Assembly (NCBI GenBank): GCA_944325155.1
Contig: CALUYY010000013.1
Coordinates: forward strand, 1 to 39,818
Direction of reading: 5' to 3'
Length of the DNA: 39,818 nucleotides
From: Candidatus Gastranaerophilales bacterium
GTDB taxonomy: Bacteria > Cyanobacteriota > Vampirovibrionia > Gastranaerophilales > Gastranaerophilaceae
The stretch's first letter is position 1, and the number at the start of each line of letters is the position of its first letter. The notes below the pieces were generated by a model. The model saw only the letters and a program-made list of their open reading frames with translations. It was not told the DNA's origin and did no database searches. Both the position numbers and the translations under genes were made by a program. This document shows, piece by piece, positions 32,865 through 39,818 of the stretch.

Positions 32865-33452
32865 ATGGATATTTTTTATTTAAGTTCAAAAAATTTTCTG
32901 CAATTTATTGATGAAGAATTTATAAAACAATTTAAAAAAAAGGAATTAGGTTCAAAAAAAAGAATAATTGAACATTCTATGTCTATGTTTATTCTTGAAT
33001 ATCTTTTAAAAAGGTTTTATAAAATTGAAAATTTTGAAATCGTTTATGAAAATAAAAAGCCCAAATTAAAAAACGATGAAATTTATTTCAATATATCCCA
33101 CTCAAAAGATATAATTTTAATTGCGTTTAATGATTCAAGCGTTGGAGTTGATATTGAACAAAAAAAAGAAAGGGATTTTAAAAAATTATCCGATTATTAT
33201 AATGTTCAATTTAAAAACAAAGAAGATTTTTATGAATTCTGGACAAAACTCGAAGCCGGAATTAAGCTTCAAAAACCCGTTATTGATACAATAACAAGAG
33301 ATTTTATCAAAGGCTGTAAATTAAGCATAGCTTCTGTTGAAATTATTGAAAAATTAAATTTATACCAAATTAAAGCAATCGAAAAAATCGATACGAATGA
33401 CATTATAAAAAACAATAACAATTCAATTATTATAGTAAAAAAGAGTATATAA
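32865..33452 (+). CDS. 4'-phosphopantetheinyl transferase, Sfp type
   Basis: 195 residues. KPKLKNDEIYFNISHS with the substrate-loop histidine, VGVDIEQKKERD with the magnesium-binding D-x-E, and EFWTKLEAGIKL, corresponding to the W-x-x-K-E-A motif, are all present, spaced as in Sfp-type enzymes but in a shortened protein. It should attach the phosphopantetheine arm of CoA to an acyl or peptidyl carrier protein. No carrier protein or synthase is in the window. It lies 41 bases after the MlaA-hydrolase fusion, with a TAAAAT box seven bases before the ATG and no Shine-Dalgarno site. Confidence 0.82.
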   Translation: MDIFYLSSKNFLQFIDEEFIKQFKKKELGSKKRIIEHSMSMFILEYLLKRFYKIENFEIVYENKKPKLKNDEIYFNISHSKDIILIAFNDSSVGVDIEQKKERDFKKLSDYYNVQFKNKEDFYEFWTKLEAGIKLQKPVIDTITRDFIKGCKLSIASVEIIEKLNLYQIKAIEKIDTNDIIKNNNNSIIIVKKSI

Positions 33453-33464
33453 AAAGGAGAAAAG

Positions 33465-34541
33465 ATGGCAAAATTTAAAAAATCACTGGGGGCGTTTTTA
33501 GCTTTAACAATGATAACTGCGGGATTTTTTGCAATTCAAAACAGAGCCGATGCTTTTTTGTGGTTTAAAAAAGAAGCAAAAGAAAAAACCGTAGACAAAA
33601 TAAGCTTTGCACCCGTTAACAACATAGGGAAAAATAAAGTCTGGGTCGGAACCTTCCAGTTGGTCTGGAATGACCTTAAAAATGACATCATAAAAGCGCC
33701 CGTCGAATTTAAAGACGGGAAATCGGATTTAGCAAAAAACTTAAATAAAGAAGGTTTTACGGTTAATGATATATCGGATGATTCTTATTATAAAAATAAA
33801 GGTGTTATGACCCCTGATTTTAAAAAAGAAATTGAAGATGACATAAAAGAAAAATTTAGCGAAACAAGCGATATATTAGACACTCTGGATTGGAATTCAA
33901 AATCATATCTTATTTATGCGATGTTAAAGAAAGATTTTGAATATTTAAAAGAATTTCCCGAATTAAACGGTACATCTTTTAACAATTCAAAAGAAAACGT
34001 TAAATATTTCGGCATTAAAACGGAAGATTCAATCCATGAACTAAAAGATAATTTGGACGTATTATTCTATAATTCAAGCGATGATTATGCGGTTAAATTA
34101 ATTACAAAAGGAAATGACGAAGTTATTTTATACAGAACAAACGACAATAAAACTTTGGAAAAATATGTAATTGATGTCAACAAAAAAGCAAAAAATTATA
34201 AAGAAGATACAACATTTAAAAGAAACGACAGATTAAAAGTTCCATATATTAAAATAGATGAAATGTTTAATTATAACGAACTTTGCAACAGAGAAATCAA
34301 GGGAAGCGATTTTATAATCACCGGCGCAATTCAAACATTAAAATTTAATCTTGATAACAAAGGCGGAAGCTTAAAATCGGAAGCCGCTTTAATTATGAAA
34401 ATGAGCGCAGTGCCGAAAGAAGAGATAAGATATTTTGATTTTTCAAAACCCTTTGTTCTTATATTAAAAGAAAAAGATAAAAAAATTCCCTACTTTATAG
34501 CGGATATTAAAGATGAAACTTTCTTAGAAAAAGCGGAATAA
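33465..34541 (+). CDS. Secreted protein with serpin-like C-terminal features
   Basis: 358 residues. The N-terminus has a signal peptide (KKSLGAFLALTMITAGFFAI, probable cleavage after R-A-D-A near residue 30). NKVWVGTFQLVWNDLKNDI opens the mature domain. Near the end, NKGGSLKSEAALIMKMSAVP followed by YFDFSKPFVLILKEKDKKIP and YFIADI resembles the hinge, reactive loop and final strands of serpins. The N-terminal half does not show the usual serpin motifs, so the match is partial. It may be a periplasmic or surface protease-inhibitor-like fold. A good AAAGGAG precedes the ATG, 12 bases after the PPTase stop; the two are probably cotranscribed. Confidence 0.5.
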   Translation: MAKFKKSLGAFLALTMITAGFFAIQNRADAFLWFKKEAKEKTVDKISFAPVNNIGKNKVWVGTFQLVWNDLKNDIIKAPVEFKDGKSDLAKNLNKEGFTVNDISDDSYYKNKGVMTPDFKKEIEDDIKEKFSETSDILDTLDWNSKSYLIYAMLKKDFEYLKEFPELNGTSFNNSKENVKYFGIKTEDSIHELKDNLDVLFYNSSDDYAVKLITKGNDEVILYRTNDNKTLEKYVIDVNKKAKNYKEDTTFKRNDRLKVPYIKIDEMFNYNELCNREIKGSDFIITGAIQTLKFNLDNKGGSLKSEAALIMKMSAVPKEEIRYFDFSKPFVLILKEKDKKIPYFIADIKDETFLEKAE

Positions 34542-34550
34542 AAGTTAATT

Positions 34551-34585
34551 AAAAAAGCCTCTTTCAATTTGAAAGAGGCTTTTTT
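34551..34585. terminator. Bidirectional terminator between the serpin-like gene and gdhA
   Basis: A 15-base stem (AAAAAAGCCTCTTTC with GAAAGAGGCTTTTTT, five-base loop) has U-runs on both strands. It starts nine bases after the serpin-like stop and lies 13 bases beyond the gdhA stop. Confidence 0.9.
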
Positions 34586-34598
34586 TCAGGGTTTTTAA

Positions 34599-36041
<1,443 letters not shown>

Positions 36042-36419
36042 TCAGGATTTATACAAATCAAGCATACGCACCAATACATTATATGAAATAGCCCATGCCG
36101 CAATAAAAAGCGCAGTGCTGATAACGGCGGAAGCTATTTTATGACCTTGTTTATCTTCAATTTTTACGTTAAAAATTTTATGAATTAAATCAAAATTATT
36201 TTTTTTAGGGTCAAAAAAATCGGAATCGATTGCAAATATTAAAGGAAATGAAAATAAAAACAAAGGAATTATAAAAACGGGAATTATTATATGAATTATA
36301 TTAAAGCCGGATGCCATGGAAGCGCTCAGGTACTGCGGGAAAAAATAAAGAAGAACGTATGAAAAAAACATCAAAGTTAAAAAAGAGATAATAACGGTCA
36401 TTGTTTTAATAAAATCCAT
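36042..36419 (-). CDS. Small three-helix membrane protein of unknown function
   Basis: 125 residues with three hydrophobic segments: TVIISFLTLMFFSYVLLYFF near the N-terminus, IIIPVFIIPLFLFSFPLIF in the middle and IASAVISTALFIAAWAISYN near the end. A hydrophilic stretch (DSDFFDPKKNNFDLIHKIFN) lies between the last two. I recognise no family. It begins 11 bases after the galE stop with AAAGGA as binding site, so it is probably cotranscribed with galE. Confidence 0.65.
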   Translation of the reverse strand: MDFIKTMTVIISFLTLMFFSYVLLYFFPQYLSASMASGFNIIHIIIPVFIIPLFLFSFPLIFAIDSDFFDPKKNNFDLIHKIFNVKIEDKQGHKIASAVISTALFIAAWAISYNVLVRMLDLYKS

Positions 36420-36430
36420 CCGGTTTTCCT

Positions 36431-37423
36431 TTATTTATTCTGTTTTAACTCCCACATATAAGCCGATTTTATACTGTCATATAAAGTTTTTTCAGGATTC
36501 CAGCCCAAAATTTCTTTTGCCTTTTTATTATCCGCAATTAAAATCGCAGGGTCGCCCGCCCTTTTTTGCGCAATTTCAAACGGAATTTCTTTGTTTGTTA
36601 CTTTTGTGCATAAATCAAAAATTTCTTTAACGCTGTTTCCTTCGTTTGTACCCAAATTAAAAAAGTCTGTTTTTCCGCCCGCTGAAAGATAATTAAGCGC
36701 AAGAATATGGGCATTTATTAAATCTTCAACGTTTATATAATCTCTTATGCAGGTTCCGTCTTTGGTGTTATAATCATCTCCGAATATTTTAAATGTTTTT
36801 TTGTTATTAAAAGTTGATTTTAATATATTAGGGATAAGGTGGGTTTCGGGGTTATGGATTTCGCCTATACGGGTTTTATCATCGCACCCGGCAACGTTAA
36901 AATATCTTAAGCGCACGGATTTTATATTATAGGCCTCATCATAATCATCCATAATTTTTTCAACCGTCAGTTTGGAATTGCCGTAAGGATTAATCGGGTT
37001 TTGGGGGTGGGTTTCTTTAATCGGAATTTCTTTCGGTTCGCCGTAGGTTGCAGCGGTTGAAGAAAAAACTATTCTGGAAACATTATACTGCCTCATTTTA
37101 TCAAGAAGGTTAATTGAGCCGATTACATTATTTCTGTAATATTTTTCGGGGTTTTTCATTGATTCTTCGACAAGAGAATATGCGGCAAAATGGATAACCG
37201 CTTCAATATTTCTGTCTTTAAAAAGGGCGTCTAAATCGTTTAAGTTTAAAAGATTGCCTTCAAAAAATTCAAAGTTATCCTTTCCTTCTTTCATTAAGGT
37301 TTCGATTGTTTCGATGTGCCCCGTTGAAAAATTATCAAAAACAATAACTTTTTTGTTTTCTTCAAGCAGTTTCAATGCGCAATGACTGCCTATATATCCC
37401 GCTCCGCCCGTTACAAGAATCAA
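36431..37423 (-). CDS. galE: UDP-glucose 4-epimerase
   Basis: 330 residues with a TTG start at 37423, eight bases after AAGGAG. LVTGGAGYIGSHCALKLLEE is the NAD-binding start, FDNFSTGH follows, HFAAYSLVEESM is the conserved strand, SSTAATYG carries the catalytic Ser/Thr, and NPYGNSKL the Y-x-x-x-K catalytic pair. RYFNVAGCDD and the C-terminal GDPAILIADNKKAKEILGW are typical of GalE. It makes UDP-galactose for surface glycans, in keeping with the glycosyltransferase and ATP-grasp genes just upstream on the same strand. Confidence 0.94.
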   Translation of the reverse strand: MILVTGGAGYIGSHCALKLLEENKKVIVFDNFSTGHIETIETLMKEGKDNFEFFEGNLLNLNDLDALFKDRNIEAVIHFAAYSLVEESMKNPEKYYRNNVIGSINLLDKMRQYNVSRIVFSSTAATYGEPKEIPIKETHPQNPINPYGNSKLTVEKIMDDYDEAYNIKSVRLRYFNVAGCDDKTRIGEIHNPETHLIPNILKSTFNNKKTFKIFGDDYNTKDGTCIRDYINVEDLINAHILALNYLSAGGKTDFFNLGTNEGNSVKEIFDLCTKVTNKEIPFEIAQKRAGDPAILIADNKKAKEILGWNPEKTLYDSIKSAYMWELKQNK

Positions 37424-37450
37424 ATTTTAACTCCTTATTTTTATTTAAAA

Positions 37451-37459
37451 ATTGTACCA
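37451..37459 (-). promoter_or_regulatory. Extended -10 promoter of galE
   Basis: On the minus strand TGG-TACAAT is a TGn-extended -10 box, 27 bases before the TTG start. It shares the TGG-TA core with the gdhA and lemA promoters. No good -35 is seen. Confidence 0.5.
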
Positions 37460-37548
37460 CGGCTTAATAAAATTTAAAATAAAAGACGGAATTTTCCGAA
37501 TTTTGTGCCAAGATTTAACTTTTGAACCGCTTTTTAATATTTTAAAAA

Positions 37549-38517
37549 TTAAAACTTTAAGATTTTATCTTTAAGATAAGGGATTTTTGTTTTTAGCTTT
37601 GAAATTATATATTTCAATTTTAAAATCAAATATGAATCATAATATTTCGGATTAAAAAAGGCGTAGTAATCGTTTTTATAATCGGTTTTCATAATTTTCA
37701 GAATTTTTTCAAATTCAAGACAGTATTCCTTTTTTAAATCGTCCCTCATTTTTGAAATCCAAAATGCGGCTTTAAGAAAATATTTATCCAAAATCATTTT
37801 TTTATTTTCGTCTTCGATTTTTAAAATTTCATAAAAAACATCAACGGGCGAAAATTCGGTTTTTTTCTTAATTGAAGTAACGGAACCTTTGCGCTTTTTT
37901 TGGTAACAATAAATATTTTCATTCAAAACGTTTATTTTATCCGCCAGAAGCATTGATTTTATAAAAAATATCTGGTCTTGTCCGATTTTTATGTTTTGGA
38001 ATTTGATATTATTTTTAATTAAAAATTCCTTTTTATACGCTTTTGTCCAGGCTGTCGGCGGAAATTTAAAAATGTCTTTTTTAAAATCGTTTTTATTAAA
38101 AGTTTTATTCAGATATTTTTTGGGGATTTTATTTACGCTGTAATTTCCTTTTCTTAAAATATCGCCGTCATAAGTAAGGGCGCCGAAGATTAGGACATCG
38201 GGATTGTTTTTAAGGGAGTTATTTATTTTGTTTAAATAATCAATATTTACCCAATCATCGCTGTCTATAAATAAAACGTATTCGCCTTTTGCAATTTTTA
38301 AGCCTTCGTTTCTTGCATATCCGGAGCCTGAATTATTTTGTTTTAAGAGTAAAACGTTATTATACTTTTTTATAATTTCAATTGAATTGTCATTCGAGCC
38401 GTCGTCTATACAGATAACTTCAAATGAAGAAAATTTTTGCTTGAATATGCTGTTCAGGCATTTTTCAAGATATTTTGCCGTATTATATACAGGGATTATA
38501 ATTGAAAATTTAATCAT
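37549..38517 (-). CDS. Glycosyltransferase family 2
   Basis: 322 residues. FSIIIPVYNTAKYLEKCLNS, ICIDDGSNDNS and GYARNEGLKIAKGEYVLFID followed by SDDW form a textbook GT-A/GT2 donor-binding domain; D-S-D is the metal-binding motif. The C-terminal 120 residues are basic and helical (KLKYIISKLKTKIPYLKDKI) and may sit on the membrane. It should transfer a hexose or N-acetylhexosamine onto a lipid-linked or LPS glycan. The ATG overlaps the end of the ATP-grasp gene by eight bases, so they are translationally coupled. Confidence 0.92.
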   Translation of the reverse strand: MIKFSIIIPVYNTAKYLEKCLNSIFKQKFSSFEVICIDDGSNDNSIEIIKKYNNVLLLKQNNSGSGYARNEGLKIAKGEYVLFIDSDDWVNIDYLNKINNSLKNNPDVLIFGALTYDGDILRKGNYSVNKIPKKYLNKTFNKNDFKKDIFKFPPTAWTKAYKKEFLIKNNIKFQNIKIGQDQIFFIKSMLLADKINVLNENIYCYQKKRKGSVTSIKKKTEFSPVDVFYEILKIEDENKKMILDKYFLKAAFWISKMRDDLKKEYCLEFEKILKIMKTDYKNDYYAFFNPKYYDSYLILKLKYIISKLKTKIPYLKDKILKF

Positions 38518-39334
38518 CTAAATTTAACATATCCCCCATAATTCTGTCCCATTTAGGGTTTGAAAATTTCATATAACCGCTGTTGGGGGTGAAGGTCATT
38601 TCGCCGAAATAAATTTTTCCTTCAACATTATGCAAATCAACCCTTACAAATTTAAACCCTTTTGATAAAGTTTTTGCGATTTCAATCATTTTATCAAAGT
38701 TTTTTGGGGGCAAAATTGTTTCATCGTGCAATTTTCCGCCCAGATTAAAATGAAGGTTGTTCCAGTTTATGTCAAACATTGTGGATTTAATTTCTTTATC
38801 TCTTTTGTTTGATGAAAAAAGAACGGTTTTCGGAACGCCGTTAAAACAAAAGAAAAGATATTCAAAAAGCTCGTTTGTATTTTTAATATATTCTTCAACG
38901 AAAACAACGGGTTTTATTTTGTCATATTGCATTTCATAACCGCTTTTATACGCATAATTTGTTTTTAAATATTCAAGGAATTTTTCTTTATGCTTGTTTG
39001 TTAAAATTTTTCCTTCAATTACAAGAAGCTGCATTTTTGAGCCGTGGTTTGTTTTTACGACAAATTCTCTTTTCGGGAAGCCGAAAGATTTAATTTCCAT
39101 AGGGTTTTCATAAATGCCGTAGATTTCTTTTAAATATTCGCTTCCGATTTTTTCTTTTATCCAGTCTCTGACTTTAATTTTATCGGCAAGGGTTGTTTTT
39201 ATGGGGATACAATCATAAACTTTTAACCATTGAATTTTTTCGGAAAAAAATTTGGGGTTTTTAAAATTGATAAACCGCCCTTTTCTAAAAAAATATTTCC
39301 AAAAAATTTTATGCTTTAATTCTTTTAATTCCAT
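38510..39334 (-). CDS. TupA-like ATP-grasp protein (surface glycan synthesis)
   Basis: 274 residues from the ATG at 39334. NFKNPKFFSEKIQWLKVYD and TLADKIKVRDWIKEKIGSEY are the characteristic TupA-type opening; EFVVKTNHGSKMQLLVIEGK is the ATP-grasp ATP-binding strand, and FVRVDLHNVEGKIYFGEMTF the C-terminal metal-binding block. TupA-like enzymes appear in cell-wall and capsule clusters, where they are thought to ligate an amino acid or similar group to a glycan. An ATG at 39355 lies inside the hairpin at 39346-39374 and is disfavoured. No Shine-Dalgarno site is visible. Confidence 0.85.
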   Translation of the reverse strand: MELKELKHKIFWKYFFRKGRFINFKNPKFFSEKIQWLKVYDCIPIKTTLADKIKVRDWIKEKIGSEYLKEIYGIYENPMEIKSFGFPKREFVVKTNHGSKMQLLVIEGKILTNKHKEKFLEYLKTNYAYKSGYEMQYDKIKPVVFVEEYIKNTNELFEYLFFCFNGVPKTVLFSSNKRDKEIKSTMFDINWNNLHFNLGGKLHDETILPPKNFDKMIEIAKTLSKGFKFVRVDLHNVEGKIYFGEMTFTPNSGYMKFSNPKWDRIMGDMLNLDD

Positions 39335-39345
39335 AATTAAAATAC

Positions 39346-39374
39346 ATAAGGGCATTAAATTTTAATGCCCTTAT
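39346..39374 (-). terminator. Hairpin between the small 73-residue gene and the ATP-grasp gene
   Basis: ATAAGGGCATT and AATGCCCTTAT form a perfect 11-base stem with a seven-base A/T loop. It lies 23 bases after the stop at 39398. The following minus-strand bases (GTATTTTAATT) make only a poor U-tract, so termination is likely but not certain. Confidence 0.55.
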
Positions 39375-39397
39375 ATCATATTTGTTTAAAAAATTAA

Positions 39398-39619
39398 TTA
39401 ATCTCTGGGCGAATACCATTGACCGTCGTATTGAAAATAATCATTCGGATCAAAATTGCCTGTCGGGGGATTTACGGGTTCCCAAACGCTGTCGCCATAA
39501 CCCGGGATATTAACCGTAAATGAGCCATCACCGTTAGGAGTTGCCGTTGTGCCTGCGGGAGCGCCGGGGATATTTGATATAACATTTTCATTTGATGTAT
39601 TTTCTCTTGCTGTTGACAT
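39398..39619 (-). CDS. Small Pro/Gly/Asn-rich protein of unknown function
   Basis: 73 residues, no signal peptide and no membrane helix. The composition is rich in Pro, Gly, Asn and Asp, with little helix-forming sequence; the second half reads NGDGSFTVNIPGYGDSVWEP and ends QYDGQWYSPRD, which suggests short beta strands. I know no family. AAGGAG lies ten bases before the ATG. A tandem CCTAT repeat and two candidate promoters lie upstream, and a hairpin follows, so it is a single-gene unit. Confidence 0.7.
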   Translation of the reverse strand: MSTARENTSNENVISNIPGAPAGTTATPNGDGSFTVNIPGYGDSVWEPVNPPTGNFDPNDYFQYDGQWYSPRD

Positions 39620-39678
39620 TGCTCTTTTTCTCCTTCTAAATTAAAACTACCAACTACTCATATAAGCGGAATAAAGTC

Positions 39679-39707
39679 AGTATAAAAAATCCGCATTTAG
39701 AAGTAAA
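39679..39707 (-). promoter_or_regulatory. Proximal promoter of the 73-residue gene
   Basis: On the minus strand TTTACT (39707-39702) and TATACT (39684-39679) are 17 bases apart. The CCTAT repeat ends five bases upstream of this -35, so repeat-number changes could affect it. Confidence 0.5.
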
Positions 39708-39712
39708 GACGC

Positions 39713-39757
39713 CCTATCCTATCCTATCCTATCCTATCCTATCCTATCCTATCCTAT
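39713..39757. repeat. (CCTAT)9 pentanucleotide tandem repeat
   Basis: Nine perfect copies of CCTAT, read as ATAGG on the minus strand, lie outside any visible reading frame, upstream of the small gene at 39398-39619. It is the only long microsatellite of this kind in the window. Depending on which promoter is used, it is either the first part of the 5' leader or sits just upstream of the proximal -35. Confidence 0.95.
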
Positions 39758-39763
39758 AGGCTT

Positions 39764-39792
39764 ATTATAGCTTAATTACAGCCGATTTTAAA
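39764..39792 (-). promoter_or_regulatory. Distal promoter upstream of the CCTAT repeat
   Basis: On the minus strand TTTAAA (39792-39787) and a perfect TATAAT (39769-39764) are 17 bases apart. Transcription would begin near 39757, exactly at the edge of the repeat, placing all nine units in the leader. Confidence 0.5.
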
Positions 39793-39818
39793 CTCGTTTT
39801 TACATTTTGTTACAGAAT

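Noticed and set aside
39713-39757. CRISPR-like or telomere-like array
   Set aside because: The unit is five bases with no spacers and only nine copies; it is a simple microsatellite.

Overview
The window is strongly A+T-rich, densely coded DNA with short intergenic gaps, mostly AGA-type arginine codons and clear AAGGAG-type ribosome binding sites. The cell it comes from has an outer membrane: there is an autotransporter-type beta-barrel protein, an MlaA-like protein, a Spy/CpxP-like periplasmic protein and several surface-glycan enzymes. Two proteins (7003-7338 and 28919-30592) begin with a short tag of the form M-Q-[IV]-S...S-P-V-S...NFG. I associate this tag with gut Gastranaerophilales (Vampirovibrionia/Melainabacteria). 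That placement is an inference from style and gene content; no marker gene here proves it.

Left part (1-10.1 kb): the frameshifted tail of a TspO-like gene, an HPP-like membrane protein, a Bcp peroxiredoxin, a GT8 glycosyltransferase and a PHP phosphoesterase. Next is a three-gene envelope-sensing unit (zinc-finger anti-sigma, ECF sigma, Spy-like protein) preceded by its own ECF-type promoter. Then come a sodium symporter, a C_GCAxxG_C_C protein, a small tagged protein and a beta-helix autotransporter.

Middle part (10.1-18.3 kb): a complete arginine operon on the minus strand, transcribed argF-argG-argH-argC-argJ-argB-argD, almost without gaps and closed by a terminator. Its ~200-nt leader is the most interesting element of the window. 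It encodes an 18-residue peptide started by TTG that carries three rare-codon arginines (R-R-Q-D-R). After that come a pause hairpin, a 14-of-15 bp antiterminator pairing and a strong U-tailed terminator. The geometry fits ribosome-mediated attenuation of arginine synthesis.

Right part (18.3-39.8 kb): a LemA/DUF3137 pair, then an O-acetylation pair (DHHW/AlgX-like protein plus MBOAT acyltransferase). The DHHW gene is split by a run of 12 G. Removing one G restores a single open frame of about 578 codons, so it looks phase-variable. Then follow a zinc alcohol dehydrogenase, Hsp20, an RgpF-like glycosyltransferase with a solenoid-like tail, a tail-anchored DUF4145-like protein with a TPR partner, both subunits of a CoA-transferase and a YwqK/MORN-like repeat protein. 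An MlaA-alpha/beta-hydrolase fusion comes next, with a phosphopantetheinyl transferase and a secreted serpin-like protein. Glutamate dehydrogenase, galE, a GT2 glycosyltransferase and a TupA-type ATP-grasp protein follow. The window ends with a small 73-residue protein whose upstream region holds nine tandem copies of CCTAT.

Together the genes describe a fermentative, amino-acid-synthesising cell that invests in variable surface glycans and envelope stress control. No tRNA, rRNA, CRISPR array, insertion sequence or phage gene was seen.
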